This document shows positions 50,957-61,307 of a DNA stretch of 64,000 bases, in pieces (the stretch's first letter is position 1; the number at the start of each line of letters is the position of its first letter). The notes under the pieces are model-generated. The model worked only from the letters and a program-made list of their open reading frames with translations, did no database searches and was not told where the DNA came from. The translations under genes and the position numbers were made by a program. Source of the DNA: Streptomyces sp. JH34 (lineage in GTDB: Bacteria > Actinomycetota > Actinomycetes > Streptomycetales > Streptomycetaceae). Where the stretch lies: contig NZ_JAJSOO010000001.1 of the NCBI RefSeq assembly GCF_029428875.1, positions 2,356,001 to 2,420,000 of the forward strand, given 5' to 3'.

Positions 50957-51000
50957 GTCCGCCGCACCGAGCCGTGGGTCCACGGCGCGGTGCGGCGGAC
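50957..51000 (+). terminator. Compound hairpin after padR
   Basis: GTCCGCCGCACC pairs with GGTGCGGCGGAC over 12 bp, enclosing a second hairpin GCCGTGG/CCACGGC. It starts 6 bp after the padR stop. Confidence 0.7.
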
Positions 51001-51006
51001 GGCCGG

Positions 51007-51211
51007 TCAGCTCGCCCGGCGGCTCTCCCCGCCGTCTCCGTACAGCGCCCGCTCCACCGCCGCGTAGGTCGCCCCGTTCTCGGCGAGGCGCGCCGGCCGG
51101 ACCACCGGCGGCGGTCGACGAGCCCGAGAGCGGCGAGGGGGAAGAGACGCCAGAGCCGCAGCGACGGGCCCGTCCGGTGTCAGCTGTTCCACCGCGCCCT
51201 CATGAGCGTCC
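51007..51211 (-). other. Region with a possible gene remnant
   Basis: A minus-strand frame ends 'LAENGATYAAVERALYGDGGESRRAS', which looks like a genuine protein C-terminus by composition. The upstream part of the same frame is low-complexity Arg/Pro and overlaps the quinone reductase stop in another frame. It may be a decayed gene; nothing more can be supported. Confidence 0.25.
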
Positions 51212-52177
51212 TCACGAGGTGGTGAGGACGATCTTCCCGAAGAGGTCACCGGCGGCCAGCCGTTCGAAGCCCTCGCGGGCCCGGTCCAGCGGGAGCGTGC
51301 CGTCGATGACCGGCCGCACCCCGGTGGTCGCGCAGAAGGACAGCAGGTCCTCCAGCTCGTCCTTGGAGCCCATGGTGGAGCCGACGACCTTGAGTTCGAG
51401 GAAGAAGATCCGGGTCAGCTCGGCGTGCGAGGGCCGGTCACCGCTGGTGGCACCCGAGATGACCAGGGTGCCACCGGGCCGCAGCGACTTGACCGAGTGG
51501 GACCAGGTCGCCGCCCCGACGGTCTCGATGACGGCGTCGACGCGCTCGGGCAGCCGGGCACCCGGCTCGTAGGCCTCGATGGCCCCCAGTTCGACGGCCC
51601 GCCCGCGCTTCGCCTCGTCACGGCTGGTGGCGAACATCCGGAGTCCGGCGGCCTTTCCGAGCACGATCGCGGCGGTGGCGACACCCCCGCCCGCACCCTG
51701 CACCAGGACGGAGTCACCCGGCCGGACACCGGCGTTGGTGAAGAGCATCCGGTAGGCCGTCAGCCAGGCGGTCGGCAGGCAGGCGGCCTCCTCGAAGGTC
51801 AGCTCCTTCGGCTTGGGCAGCACGTTCCAGCTGGGGACGGTGACCTGTTCGGCGAACGTGCCCTGGTAGCGCTCGGTGAGGATGGAGCGCGGCTCGTCCG
51901 GCCCGACACCGTGGCCCGTCTGGCCGATGACGGAGTGCAGGACCACCTCGTTGCCGTCCTCGTCGATGCCGGCGGCGTCGCAGCCGAGGATCATGGGCAG
52001 CTTGTCCTCGGCGAGGCCCACACCCCGCAGGGACCAGAGGTCGTGATGGTTGAGCGACGCGGCCTTGACCCGGACGGTGGTCCACCCGGACCTCGCCTCC
52101 GGGGCGGGGCGTTCACCCAGCTCGAGTCCGTCGAGGGGGCGGTCACGGTCGATGCGGGCTGCGTAGGCGGCGAACAT
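51212..52177 (-). CDS. Zinc-independent quinone-oxidoreductase-like MDR protein
   Basis: About 321 residues from ATG 52177 (MFAAYAARIDRDRPLDGLELG); an ATG two codons earlier is possible and neither has a strong ribosome-binding site. It is a medium-chain dehydrogenase: GroES-like N-terminal part ('AASLNHHDLWSLRGVGL', 'MILGCDAAGIDEDG'), then the NADPH site 'VLVQGAGGGVATAAIVLGKAAGLRMFATSRDEAKRGRAVELGA'. The structural-zinc cysteines of alcohol dehydrogenases are absent, which fits the quinone-reductase branch. Substrate unknown. It follows the malic enzyme gene on the same strand but behind a strong palindrome. Confidence 0.87.
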   Translation of the reverse strand: MFAAYAARIDRDRPLDGLELGERPAPEARSGWTTVRVKAASLNHHDLWSLRGVGLAEDKLPMILGCDAAGIDEDGNEVVLHSVIGQTGHGVGPDEPRSILTERYQGTFAEQVTVPSWNVLPKPKELTFEEAACLPTAWLTAYRMLFTNAGVRPGDSVLVQGAGGGVATAAIVLGKAAGLRMFATSRDEAKRGRAVELGAIEAYEPGARLPERVDAVIETVGAATWSHSVKSLRPGGTLVISGATSGDRPSHAELTRIFFLELKVVGSTMGSKDELEDLLSFCATTGVRPVIDGTLPLDRAREGFERLAAGDLFGKIVLTTS

Positions 52178-52256
52178 GGCCATGACGATAAGCCGTGACA
52201 CCCCGTGACGTAACCGTTCGCAGGTGTGACACACGCCCCAGTCCAGGAGTGCCGGA

Positions 52257-52292
52257 GGCGGGGCCGGGCGGCGTACGCCGCCCGGCCCCGCC
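52257..52292 (-). terminator. 36-bp perfect palindrome after the malic enzyme gene
   Basis: Two 18-bp arms (GGCGGGGCCGGGCGGCGT and its complement) with no loop base, 10 bp past the malic enzyme stop. As a terminator it would isolate the quinone reductase gene. Confidence 0.8.
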
Positions 52293-52302
52293 CCGTCCCG
52301 CG

Positions 52303-53538
<1,236 letters not shown>

Positions 53539-54064
53539 TGTGTTGACCCCTTAAGTCTTCATCATTTGAGGGTGGCCACTCCTGGTTGAGGAGGGGTGGG
53601 CGGGCACCGCGTACGTTCCCGGCACTGAGCGGTTGGACCGCTCCGGCAGGGGAGGCACATACGCGCGGGCGCGCCGCACACGCGCCCTGAGCCCCGGATG
53701 AGGGGTGTAAAGGTCTTTCTTACCGGACGGACCGGGCCTCTCACGAGTCGGTATCGACTCGGTGAGATGACTCATAGCCGAATATCTGGACAAGTCCACT
53801 AAGGGCTACAAAGGCCGTCCGTAGGTCGAGACGCACCGGAGATTCTCCGGAAGGGCGTGCTCTTTCCAGCAGATGGTCCGGCCTTGCCGTATCGGCCCGT
53901 TGAGGTTCGGGGGTCGCCCGTTACCCGATTTTGACATGCCTGGCCCCCTGATCGGGTGAGTCCGAATGGCAAGATGCCCTAATCACACAAGGTGTCGTCA
54001 CTCGAAGGTGCGTGCGCACCCACCTGACAAGGCAGCATTCCCTCACCGCCGGAGGATTCCGATC
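53539..54064. other. Divergent promoter region, malic enzyme / amino-acid transporter
   Basis: About 526 bp. A dyad GAGTCG-GTAT-CGACTC lies at 53745-53760, and a TTTTGACAT stretch near 53929-53937 could be a -35 region for the transporter operon. The AT-richer segment 53760-53820 may contain the malic enzyme promoter. Frames here lack ribosome-binding sites; no RNA structure was recognised. Confidence 0.4.
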
Positions 54065-55027
54065 ATGACCGCAAGCACCCTCTGTCGTACGACCGCGAAG
54101 TCCCGGATTGCCGCGGTCTGCGCAGTCGCGGTCGCCGGCACACTGCTGCTGACCGCCTGTGGCGACCAGACCGACAGCGGTTCGAAGGAGACCGGTAGCG
54201 ACACCGCGGCCGGGAACAGCGCCCCGCTCTTCGACAAGCTGCCGGAGAAGTACCAGAAGTCCGGTGTCATCAAGGTCGGCACGAACGCCGAGTACGCGCC
54301 GATGGAGTCCGTGGAGAACGGCAAGATCGTCGGTGTCGACCCCGATCTGGCCGAGGCGATCGGCAAGCAGCTGGGCGTGAAGTTCGAGTTCACCTCCGGC
54401 TCCTTCGACGGCCTGATCACCGCCCTCAACACCGGCCGCCACGACATCGCCATGTCGTCCATCACGGACAACAAGCAGCGCCAGGAGGGCCTGGACGACA
54501 GCGGCAAGAAGCTCGGCAAGGGCGTCGACTTCGTCGACTACTTCCTGGCCGGTACCGCCGTCTACACCAAGAAGGGCAACCCCGAGGGCATCAAGTCCAT
54601 CGAGGACCTGTGCGGCAAGGGCGCGGCGGTCCAGCGCGGCACCACGTACGAGAAGGCCCTGGAGAAGCAGTCGAAGGCCTGCACGGACGGCGGCAAGAAG
54701 GCCGTGGACATCCAGTCCTTCGAGAACGACACCGAGGCCCAGACCCGTGTGAAGTCGGGCGGTGCCGTCGCCGGCGTCAACGACTACCCGGTCGCCCTCG
54801 ACCTGGCCCGCAAGGCCAACGGCGGCAAGGACTTCGAGGTCGTCGGCGAGCAGGTCGACGCCGGCCCCTTCGGTATCGCCGTGAACAAGGACAACACCGA
54901 ACTGCGTGACGTCCTCAAGGAAGCCGTGGACGCCATCATCGCCGACGGTTCCTACCAGAAGGTCCTCGACAAGTGGGGTGCCGGCACCGGCGCGATCGAC
55001 AAGGCCGCCATCAACGGCGGCAAGTGA
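54065..55027 (+). CDS. ABC transporter substrate-binding lipoprotein, polar amino acid
   Basis: Start at ATG 54065 with GGAGG upstream; 320 residues. Lipoprotein signal with lipobox 'LLLTAC' (Cys about 32), then a family 3 solute-binding domain: 'GVIKVGTNAEYAPMESVENGKIVGVDPDLAEAIGKQLGVKFEF', 'GLITALNTGRHDIAMSSITDNKQRQEG' and 'FGIAVNKDNTELRDVLKEAVDAIIADGSYQKVLDKWG'. It delivers a polar amino acid, glutamate or glutamine being the best guesses, to the permease encoded 27 bp downstream. It is the first gene of a three-gene operon. Confidence 0.93.
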   Translation: MTASTLCRTTAKSRIAAVCAVAVAGTLLLTACGDQTDSGSKETGSDTAAGNSAPLFDKLPEKYQKSGVIKVGTNAEYAPMESVENGKIVGVDPDLAEAIGKQLGVKFEFTSGSFDGLITALNTGRHDIAMSSITDNKQRQEGLDDSGKKLGKGVDFVDYFLAGTAVYTKKGNPEGIKSIEDLCGKGAAVQRGTTYEKALEKQSKACTDGGKKAVDIQSFENDTEAQTRVKSGGAVAGVNDYPVALDLARKANGGKDFEVVGEQVDAGPFGIAVNKDNTELRDVLKEAVDAIIADGSYQKVLDKWGAGTGAIDKAAINGGK

Positions 55028-55054
55028 CCGGCGCACCACCGAAGGGCAGTCACC

Positions 55055-56019
55055 GTGACTGACAAGTTCGACAAGGTGCCCGGCGGCCCATCGGTCGCCG
55101 ACGCACCCGTCTCCAAGGCCACCACCGTCGCACCGGAGACCATCAAGGCCATCCCCGTCCGGCACGTCGGCCGCTGGATCAGCGGCGTGGTCGTGCTCGC
55201 GCTGCTGGCGGCCCTGGTCTACGCCTTCTCCCAGGGCAACATCCAGTGGCAGGCGGTCCAGGACAAGCTGTTCGACGACACCGTCATGGCGGGGGCCGGC
55301 CGCACGCTGTTGATCAGTGTGCTCGCCATGGCCCTCGGTGTGGTCCTGGGTGTGGTGCTCGCCGTCATGCGGCTCTCCAGGAACCCCGTGACCAGCTGGG
55401 TGGCGTGGCTGTACATCTGGTTCTTCCGCGGCACTCCGGTCTACGTGCAGCTGCTGCTCTGGTTCAACCTGGCCCTGATCTTCCCGGTCCTCAACATCCC
55501 GTTCATCTACAAGGACGAGATGACCGACGTGATGACGCCGTTCATGTGCGCCCTGCTGGGGCTGGCCCTCAACGAGGCCGCGTACATGGCGGAGATCGTC
55601 CGGGCGGGCATCCAGTCGGTGGACGAGGGCCAGACCGAGGCCTCGCACGCGCTCGGCATGACGCAGGCCAGAACGATGCGCCGTGTGGTGCTCCCGCAGG
55701 CCCTGCGGGTGATCATCCCGCCGACCGGCAACGAGTTCATCAACATGTTGAAGACCTCGTCCCTGGTCTACGCGGTCACCTACAACGAGCTGCTGCGTTC
55801 CACGTCGCAGATCGGCTCGACCAGTTACGCGGTGATGGAGATGCTCTTCGTCGCCTCGATCTGGTACATCGTGATGACCAGCGTGTTCAGCGTCGGTCAG
55901 TTCTACCTGGAGCGGCGATACGCCCGGGGCACCCTGCGCAGCCTGCCGCTCACCCCGTGGCAGCGTGTCAGGGTCAACCTCGCCTCCTTCAGCAACCGTC
56001 CTTCGGGGGGTGTCTCCGC

Positions 56020-56023
<4 letters not shown>
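55055..56023 (+). CDS. ABC transporter permease, polar amino acid
   Basis: 322 residues. A soluble N-terminal 45 residues precede about five membrane helices, starting '[20 protein letters not shown]'. The HisM/GlnP-type signature is seen in '[25 protein letters not shown]', '[19 protein letters not shown]' and the ATPase-coupling EAA loop '[43 protein letters not shown]'. One permease gene suggests a homodimeric channel. It is coupled to the ATPase gene by a 4-bp overlap. Confidence 0.94.
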
Positions 56024-56781
<758 letters not shown>

Positions 56782-56792
56782 CACCCCCGCGA

Positions 56793-56839
56793 CGACGAGG
56801 AGGGCGGTACGGACCTGGTCCGTACCGCCCTCCTCGTCG
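56793..56839. terminator. Strong terminator after the ABC operon
   Basis: A 22-bp perfect stem, CGACGAGGAGGGCGGTACGG plus two pairs, with a 3-nt loop. It lies between the ATPase gene and a convergent methyltransferase gene and serves both. Confidence 0.85.
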
Positions 56840-56871
56840 CTTCCCCGCTGCTCGGTCCTCGTACCGCCGCC

Positions 56872-57627
56872 CTACTTCACGGCGAGCACCAGGCTGTCCG
56901 ACGGCGAGGCCCAGACCGCCCGTGCCTCCGCGAAGCCGGCCTCGCGCAGGGTGCGGGCGTGCCAGTGGACGGACGGCATGTCGCCGTCCGCGTGCTCGCC
57001 GTAGATCGCGAACCGCTCGGCGGTGGGCGCCGCGAGGACCGGGTCCTTCGCCGCCAGGGCCCACCAGTCCGCCCAGTCCACGGCCCCCTCGGCCCTGGCA
57101 CGGTCCATCGCCGCGTGCCGCCGGGCACGTTCGGCGGCGTTGATGCGGGGGGTGTCGGTGTCGATCATGTGGTCCGCGTTCATGAATACCCCGCCGTCCC
57201 TGACCAGTCCGCCGATCTGCCCGTAGAGGGTGGCGAGCGGCTCGCTGTGCAGCCAGTGCAGTGCGGTGGCGGTCAGCACGGCGTCGTACGTGGGATGCGG
57301 GAGCTCTGCGGTCCAGGCGGCGTCCTTCAGGTCCGCGGTGACGAAGGTGACCCGGTCGTCGCCCTCGAAGGTGCCGCGCGCGATGGCGAGCAGCGCGGGG
57401 TCGAGGTCGACGCCGGTGCTGGTGGCCCGGGGGAACCGCCTGAGGAGCCGGTCCGTGATACTTCCCGTACCGCACGCCAGGTCGAGCACTCTCGGTTCGG
57501 GCCCCACGACGGCCTCGACCATGTCGAGCATCACCCGGAACCGCTCCTCGCGGTCCGGCATGTACCACTCCTGCTGCCGGTCCCAGCTCTCCTGCCAGGA
57601 CTGCCAGTCGGTGCCTGCCGCCGTCAT
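56872..57627 (-). CDS. Class I SAM-dependent methyltransferase
   Basis: Start at ATG 57627 (MTAAGTDWQSWQESWDRQQEWYMPDREERFRVM), 6 nt after GGAGG; 251 residues. Motif I is 'RVLDLACGTGSITDRLL' (about 46-62), motif II 'STGVDLDPALLAIARG', the acidic 'FVTADLKDAAW', and 'YDAVLTATALHWL' as motif IV. The fold is the UbiE/trans-aconitate type for small molecules. The substrate is unknown and no pathway genes adjoin. A conserved 'GVFMNADHM' loop and 'WADWWALAAKDP' follow. Confidence 0.88.
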   Translation of the reverse strand: MTAAGTDWQSWQESWDRQQEWYMPDREERFRVMLDMVEAVVGPEPRVLDLACGTGSITDRLLRRFPRATSTGVDLDPALLAIARGTFEGDDRVTFVTADLKDAAWTAELPHPTYDAVLTATALHWLHSEPLATLYGQIGGLVRDGGVFMNADHMIDTDTPRINAAERARRHAAMDRARAEGAVDWADWWALAAKDPVLAAPTAERFAIYGEHADGDMPSVHWHARTLREAGFAEARAVWASPSDSLVLAVK

Positions 57628-57731
57628 CCGGACCTCCACCTCGTCACCTGCGCGCGTAATACCCATAAAAGGCGACCACCCATTACACTGGTCGACGCAC
57701 CGACCATAGACCGACGCCGTAAGGACTACAA

Positions 57732-58361
57732 GTGGAACTGGCCTATTACTCGGATTACGCCGTGCGTCTGGTCAACACCGAGGAGCCGGCCCGCGGCAAG
57801 GACTCCCTCACCACGGTCGAGTCCGTCCGGGAGCTGTTCGGTGCCAACGCGCAGGCGGCCCGTCGTGCGACCGACGGGGACGTGACCCGCTTCCGGTCCG
57901 TGCGGGCCCGGCTGCGCGCGGTCTTCGAGGCCGCGGACGACGGCGACGAGACCCTCGCGGTCGATCTGCTCAACTCACTGCTGCTGGAGTTCCCGGTGAG
58001 CCCGCAGATCTCCGGGCACGACACCCGGGACGAGGACGGCACGCCGGACTGGCACATGCACCTCGCCGACCACCCGTCGAACGCGACGGCGGGCTACGCC
58101 GCGATCGCGGCGATGGGCCTCGCCTTCCACCTCACCTCGCACGGCGTGGACCGGCTCGGCCTGTGCGAGGCCGCGCCGTGCCGCAACGCCTACCTCGACA
58201 CCTCGACGAACCGCTCCCGGCGCTACTGCTCGGACCGCTGCGCGACCCGGGCCAACGTGGCCGCCTACCGGGCCCGCAAGCGCCTGGAGTCGGAGAGCTC
58301 CGGCGAGACCCGGCGCACCGCCGAGACCGCCCAGCCCAGCAGCCCCCACACGGATCGCTGA
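57732..58361 (+). CDS. CGNR zinc-finger regulator
   Basis: GTG start; 209 residues. The N-terminal ABATE-like helical domain (VELAYYSDYAVRLVNTEEPARGKDSLTTVESVRELF) spans about 1-145. It is followed by a CGNR-type zinc finger: 'LGLCEAAPCRNAYLDTSTNRSRRYCSDRCATRANVAAYRARKR' (C-x4-C...C-x3-C). The domain's core motif is normally CGNR or CxxCxxxF; here it reads CRNAYLD, still in register. Such proteins are probably DNA-binding regulators. Its last 97 bp overlap the sodX gene on the opposite strand. Confidence 0.88.
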   Translation: MELAYYSDYAVRLVNTEEPARGKDSLTTVESVRELFGANAQAARRATDGDVTRFRSVRARLRAVFEAADDGDETLAVDLLNSLLLEFPVSPQISGHDTRDEDGTPDWHMHLADHPSNATAGYAAIAAMGLAFHLTSHGVDRLGLCEAAPCRNAYLDTSTNRSRRYCSDRCATRANVAAYRARKRLESESSGETRRTAETAQPSSPHTDR

Positions 58362-58702
58362 TCCTTCCTCAGCGGCCGGTAGCGGGCCCGTACCCGGGCC
58401 AGCACGAGCTCCTCGGGCACCGTCCCGTAGTCCGTGCTGTCCCCGCCCGCGAACGAGTTGTCGCCGAGCACCCACCAGCCCCCGTCGCGTCGCTCGGAGG
58501 CCCGCTTCACGACCAGCAGGTCCTGCTGGAGCGGATGACGCAGGATCACCACGTCCCCCGGGCGCACCGGCGCCCCGCGCTGCACGAGCAGCAGGTCCCC
58601 GTGGTAGAGCGTGGGCACCATCGACGGCCCCGTCACCTCCACCACCTGGAACGGCCTGCGGGCCGCCCGCCCGCTCCACGGTTCCTCTGCCGGTTCCGGC
58701 AT
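58265..58702 (-). CDS. sodX: Nickel superoxide dismutase maturation protease SodX
   Basis: ATG at 58702 (MPEPAEEPWSGRAARRPFQVVEVTGPSMVPTLYHGD), with GGGAGG 8 nt upstream; 145 residues. It is an S26 signal-peptidase-like protease with the catalytic Ser in 'VTGPSMVPTL' and Lys in 'LLVVKRASERRDGGWWVLGDNSFAGGDST'. It lacks a membrane anchor, as expected for SodX, which removes the N-terminal leader of SodN in the cytoplasm. It is divergent from sodN (180 bp apart), the standard arrangement. The 3' end overlaps the CGNR gene antisense by 97 bp. Confidence 0.93.
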   Translation of the reverse strand: MPEPAEEPWSGRAARRPFQVVEVTGPSMVPTLYHGDLLLVQRGAPVRPGDVVILRHPLQQDLLVVKRASERRDGGWWVLGDNSFAGGDSTDYGTVPEELVLARVRARYRPLRKDQRSVWGLLGWAVSAVRRVSPELSDSRRLRAR

Positions 58703-58882
58703 CTGTGGCACCTCCCGGTCCATCCTCCGGTACACGGCTGCGCGCACCACTCCGTATTTTCGGCCGACGACCCCGTCCTCACCCCGGACTTTTGGCCTAA
58801 GCCCCAGGGGGCAGCCGTAAAAAGGGCTCTCCCACGGAGTAATGTCCCACCTGAGAAGACGATCACGAGGAAGGACAGCTCC

Positions 58883-59278
58883 ATGCTTTCCCGCCTGTTT
58901 GCCCCCAAGGTGAAGGTCAGCGCCCACTGCGACCTGCCCTGCGGCGTGTACGACCCGGCCCAGGCCCGCATCGAGGCGGAGTCCGTCAAGGCCGTCCAGG
59001 AGAAGTACCAGGCCAATGAGGACGCGGACTTCCGCACGCGCGCCGTTCTGATCAAGGAACAGCGTGCCGAGCTCGCGAAGCACCACGTCTCGGTGCTCTG
59101 GAGCGACTACTTCAAGCCCCCGCACTTCGAGAAGTACCCGGAGCTGCACCAGCTGGTCAACGACACCCTGAAGGCGCTCTCCGCGGCCAAGGGCTCGAAC
59201 GACCCGGCCACGGGCCAGAAGGCTCTGGACCTGATCGCCCAGATCGACACGATCTTCTGGGAGACCAAGAAGGCTTGA
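58883..59278 (+). CDS. sodN: Nickel-dependent superoxide dismutase SodN (proenzyme)
   Basis: 131 residues. A 14-residue leader (MLSRLFAPKVKVSA) precedes the nickel hook HCDLPCGVYDPAQA: after cleavage, His1, Cys2 and Cys6 bind Ni. The rest is the four-helix bundle ('AQARIEAESVKAVQEKYQ...IDTIFWETKKA'), which assembles into a hexamer. It detoxifies superoxide in the cytosol when nickel is present. In S. coelicolor the 3' UTR of sodN yields a small RNA that silences sodF. Here only 7 bp separate the stop codon from the stop of an integrase gene, so the native 3' UTR has been displaced or replaced by a mobile element. Confidence 0.97.
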   Translation: MLSRLFAPKVKVSAHCDLPCGVYDPAQARIEAESVKAVQEKYQANEDADFRTRAVLIKEQRAELAKHHVSVLWSDYFKPPHFEKYPELHQLVNDTLKALSAAKGSNDPATGQKALDLIAQIDTIFWETKKA

Positions 59279-59285
59279 TCTCTGG

Positions 59286-60440
59286 TTAGGCCGTCTGACC
59301 TGCGATTTCGCTGGTCATGTCGCCTACCGGTCCGCACCCGGTCCGCAGGCCGCCGAGAACGGCGTCCATCACGGACCGGGTGCGGTCTTCTTCGCCCGGC
59401 CACAGGTGCGCGTAGATCCGCAGCGTGATGACGGCGGACGCGTGGCCGAGGACGAGCTGCACCTGCTTGACGCTCGCCCCGCCCGCGATGAGCGCGGAGG
59501 CGTAGAAGTGCCGCAGGTCGTGGGTCACCGTGTGCGGCAGCTCGACGGGCTTGCGGCCCTCACGCTTGGCTGCTTCGCTCTCCGCCGCCTGGAGCGCCCT
59601 ACGTGCGCAATTCCACTCGGTTTTCCAGCGGCGGTAGTTGAGCGGTTCCCCCTCCTCCATCGTGAACAGCCACTCCGTGGAGGGGCGCGCGGCGAGGTGC
59701 CCGAGGAGCGCGTCGGTGACGACCTCCCCGACCGGAACCGTACGCCGGGACTTCGCGGTCTTCGGCGGGCCGATCTTCCCCGACTGGAGCCGCTGCCGCT
59801 CCACGCGAATGCTGCCGGCCTTGAAGTCGACGTCCGACACCTTCAGGCCCAGCAACTCACCTATGCGCAAGCCTGACCCTGCGAGCACGACGACGGCTGC
59901 CCGGATGTACGGCGGCATCACGCGTGCCATGGCCTCCACCTGGGCGACGGTGGGCGGAGTGACCTCCTCGTCCGGCATGACCGGAAGGGTGATCCGGCGG
60001 CACGGAGTGGATGCGATGACCTTGTCGTCCACGGCCGCGGTCATGACGCGCACGAGAACGTCGTGGACGTTCCGGACGCTGCCGGGGCCGAGTTGGTCGG
60101 ACAGGTGCTTGAAGAGCACCTGTATGTCATTACGGCGTATCGCCGCCAGTGAGCGGGCGCCCAACGCCGGTACCAGGTGGAGCCGGAGCGCGTTATCGGT
60201 GATGCGCTCACCCGCCTCGCTCGCGATGAGCGAGCCCTGCCACCTCTCGGCGTACTTCTGGAACGTGATGCGACCGGCGCGCGGGTCGACGTACTGACCG
60301 GTGACCACGCTGGTCGTGACCTCGTCGAGCCAGCGCTGGGCGTCGAGCTTCCGGTCGAAGTGGCGAGCGTGCTCCTTGCCGTCGAGATCACGGTAGCGGG
60401 CGCGCCATTTGCCGTTGGGGCGCTTCTGTACGTTCGCCAG
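59286..60440 (-). CDS. int: Tyrosine recombinase (integrase)
   Basis: Alignable sequence begins LANVQKRPNGKWRARYRDLDGKEHARHFDRK, an AP2-like arm-binding head, at a CTG (60440) 9 nt after AGGAG. No ATG, GTG or TTG exists between it and an upstream in-frame stop, so a CTG start is proposed; the protein would have 384 residues. Catalytic residues are Arg in 'GSGLRIGELL' (about 192), His-x2-Arg in 'THDLRHFYASALI' (307, 310), His in 'VLGHAS' (333) and Tyr in 'LRIYAHLW' (about 343). It integrates and, with a directionality factor, excises the element. Its stop is 7 bp from the sodN stop, placing the att site there. Confidence 0.93.
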   Translation of the reverse strand: MANVQKRPNGKWRARYRDLDGKEHARHFDRKLDAQRWLDEVTTSVVTGQYVDPRAGRITFQKYAERWQGSLIASEAGERITDNALRLHLVPALGARSLAAIRRNDIQVLFKHLSDQLGPGSVRNVHDVLVRVMTAAVDDKVIASTPCRRITLPVMPDEEVTPPTVAQVEAMARVMPPYIRAAVVVLAGSGLRIGELLGLKVSDVDFKAGSIRVERQRLQSGKIGPPKTAKSRRTVPVGEVVTDALLGHLAARPSTEWLFTMEEGEPLNYRRWKTEWNCARRALQAAESEAAKREGRKPVELPHTVTHDLRHFYASALIAGGASVKQVQLVLGHASAVITLRIYAHLWPGEEDRTRSVMDAVLGGLRTGCGPVGDMTSEIAGQTA

Positions 60441-60464
60441 GCGACTTCTCCTCTGTGCTGGTTG

Positions 60465-60965
60465 TCAGTAGTGGCCCCCGTCCTCGATGTCGCCGCTGAG
60501 GACGCGCGCGTCTCGCTCGTCCCCCATGAGGCGGAGGCATTGCTCGTGGATCGCCCGCGAGCTGTCCGGGTGGGCCTTGATGTGGCCGGCGACGGCGACC
60601 ACGGCACGGTGCAGACGGTCGCGGGCATCACGGGTTTCGTAGAACGCTTCGACGGCTTCCTGGACGAGCCGTCGGCTGTCGACGTCGAGCCCTTCGAGGG
60701 GCGGCGACATCAGCTCTTCGAGGGGGAGCTCGAAGACGCGGGAGAAGGCGAGCGCCTCGTCGAGGTTGATCCGGCGACGGGGTGAGCCGTTCTCGATGCG
60801 CCAGACGGCCGTCTGATTCATCTTCACGCCAGCTCTGGTCACTCGTTCGGCCAGCTCGGTCGTGCTCCACCCTCTGACCTCGCGCTCCAGGGCCACGCGG
60901 CCCGCCACGTTGCCTTCGCTGTAGAGCAGCGGCACCTCGCCACCCTCGGGCTTCTCGCTTGCCAT
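60465..60965 (-). CDS. XRE-family HTH regulator of the element
   Basis: Start at ATG 60965 (MASEKPEGGEVPLLYSEGNVAG), 5 nt after GGAGG; 166 residues. The HTH is 'RVALEREVRGWSTTELAERVTRAGVKMNQTAVWRIENGSPRRRINLDEALAFSRVFEL' (about 22-80), followed by a helical C-terminal domain. It lies directly upstream of the integrase on the same strand and divergent from a small HTH gene, which is the place of an element repressor or immunity regulator. The inverted repeats at 61017-61076 are its likely operators. Confidence 0.9.
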   Translation of the reverse strand: MASEKPEGGEVPLLYSEGNVAGRVALEREVRGWSTTELAERVTRAGVKMNQTAVWRIENGSPRRRINLDEALAFSRVFELPLEELMSPPLEGLDVDSRRLVQEAVEAFYETRDARDRLHRAVVAVAGHIKAHPDSSRAIHEQCLRLMGDERDARVLSGDIEDGGHY

Positions 60966-61016
60966 CGAACCTCCATCGCGACCGTCGCTATCCAAATTGA
61001 AACACGAGCTTCCCGG

Positions 61017-61076
61017 TTTGGCTAACCACCGATCATGACGAACTGATTATGCAGATCGAATCACCACCTAGCCAAA
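61017..61076. promoter_or_regulatory. Paired inverted operators in the element's divergent promoter
   Basis: TTTGGCTA at 61017-61024 and its exact complement TAGCCAAA at 61069-61076 lie 44 bp apart, flanked by a further TCCAAAT at 60991. The spacing and symmetry suggest looping or cooperative binding by the XRE protein, controlling both the integrase side and the excisionase side. Confidence 0.6.
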
Positions 61077-61085
61077 TGGGAACGC

Positions 61086-61280
61086 ATGCGATACCTGACC
61101 ACCGCCGAGGTAGCCGAGCGCTACCGCACCGCCGAGAGCACCGTCCGCTACTGGCGCCAGCTCAAGAAGGGGCCGCGCGGCATCAAGGTCGGCAAGCGGG
61201 TGCTCTACCCCGAGGCCGAACTGCTGCGCTACGAGCGCGCGCTGATCGACGGCGGAGACGAGTGGGGCTTGGCCTCATGA
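61086..61280 (+). CDS. Excisionase-like small HTH protein (AlpA/MerR-type)
   Basis: A 64-residue protein, MRYLTTAEVAERYRTAESTV followed by 'RYWRQLKKGPRGIKVGKRVLYPEAELLRYERALID'. This is a compact winged HTH of the AlpA/excisionase type ('TTAEVAERYRTAESTVRYWR' recognition part, wing 'KVGKRVLYP'). In actinobacterial elements such genes act as the recombination directionality factor, turning the integrase towards excision. It is divergent from the XRE repressor. Confidence 0.87.
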   Translation: MRYLTTAEVAERYRTAESTVRYWRQLKKGPRGIKVGKRVLYPEAELLRYERALIDGGDEWGLAS

Positions 61281-61307
61281 GCCGCCGGACCGCCCGGACA
61301 CAGGAAC

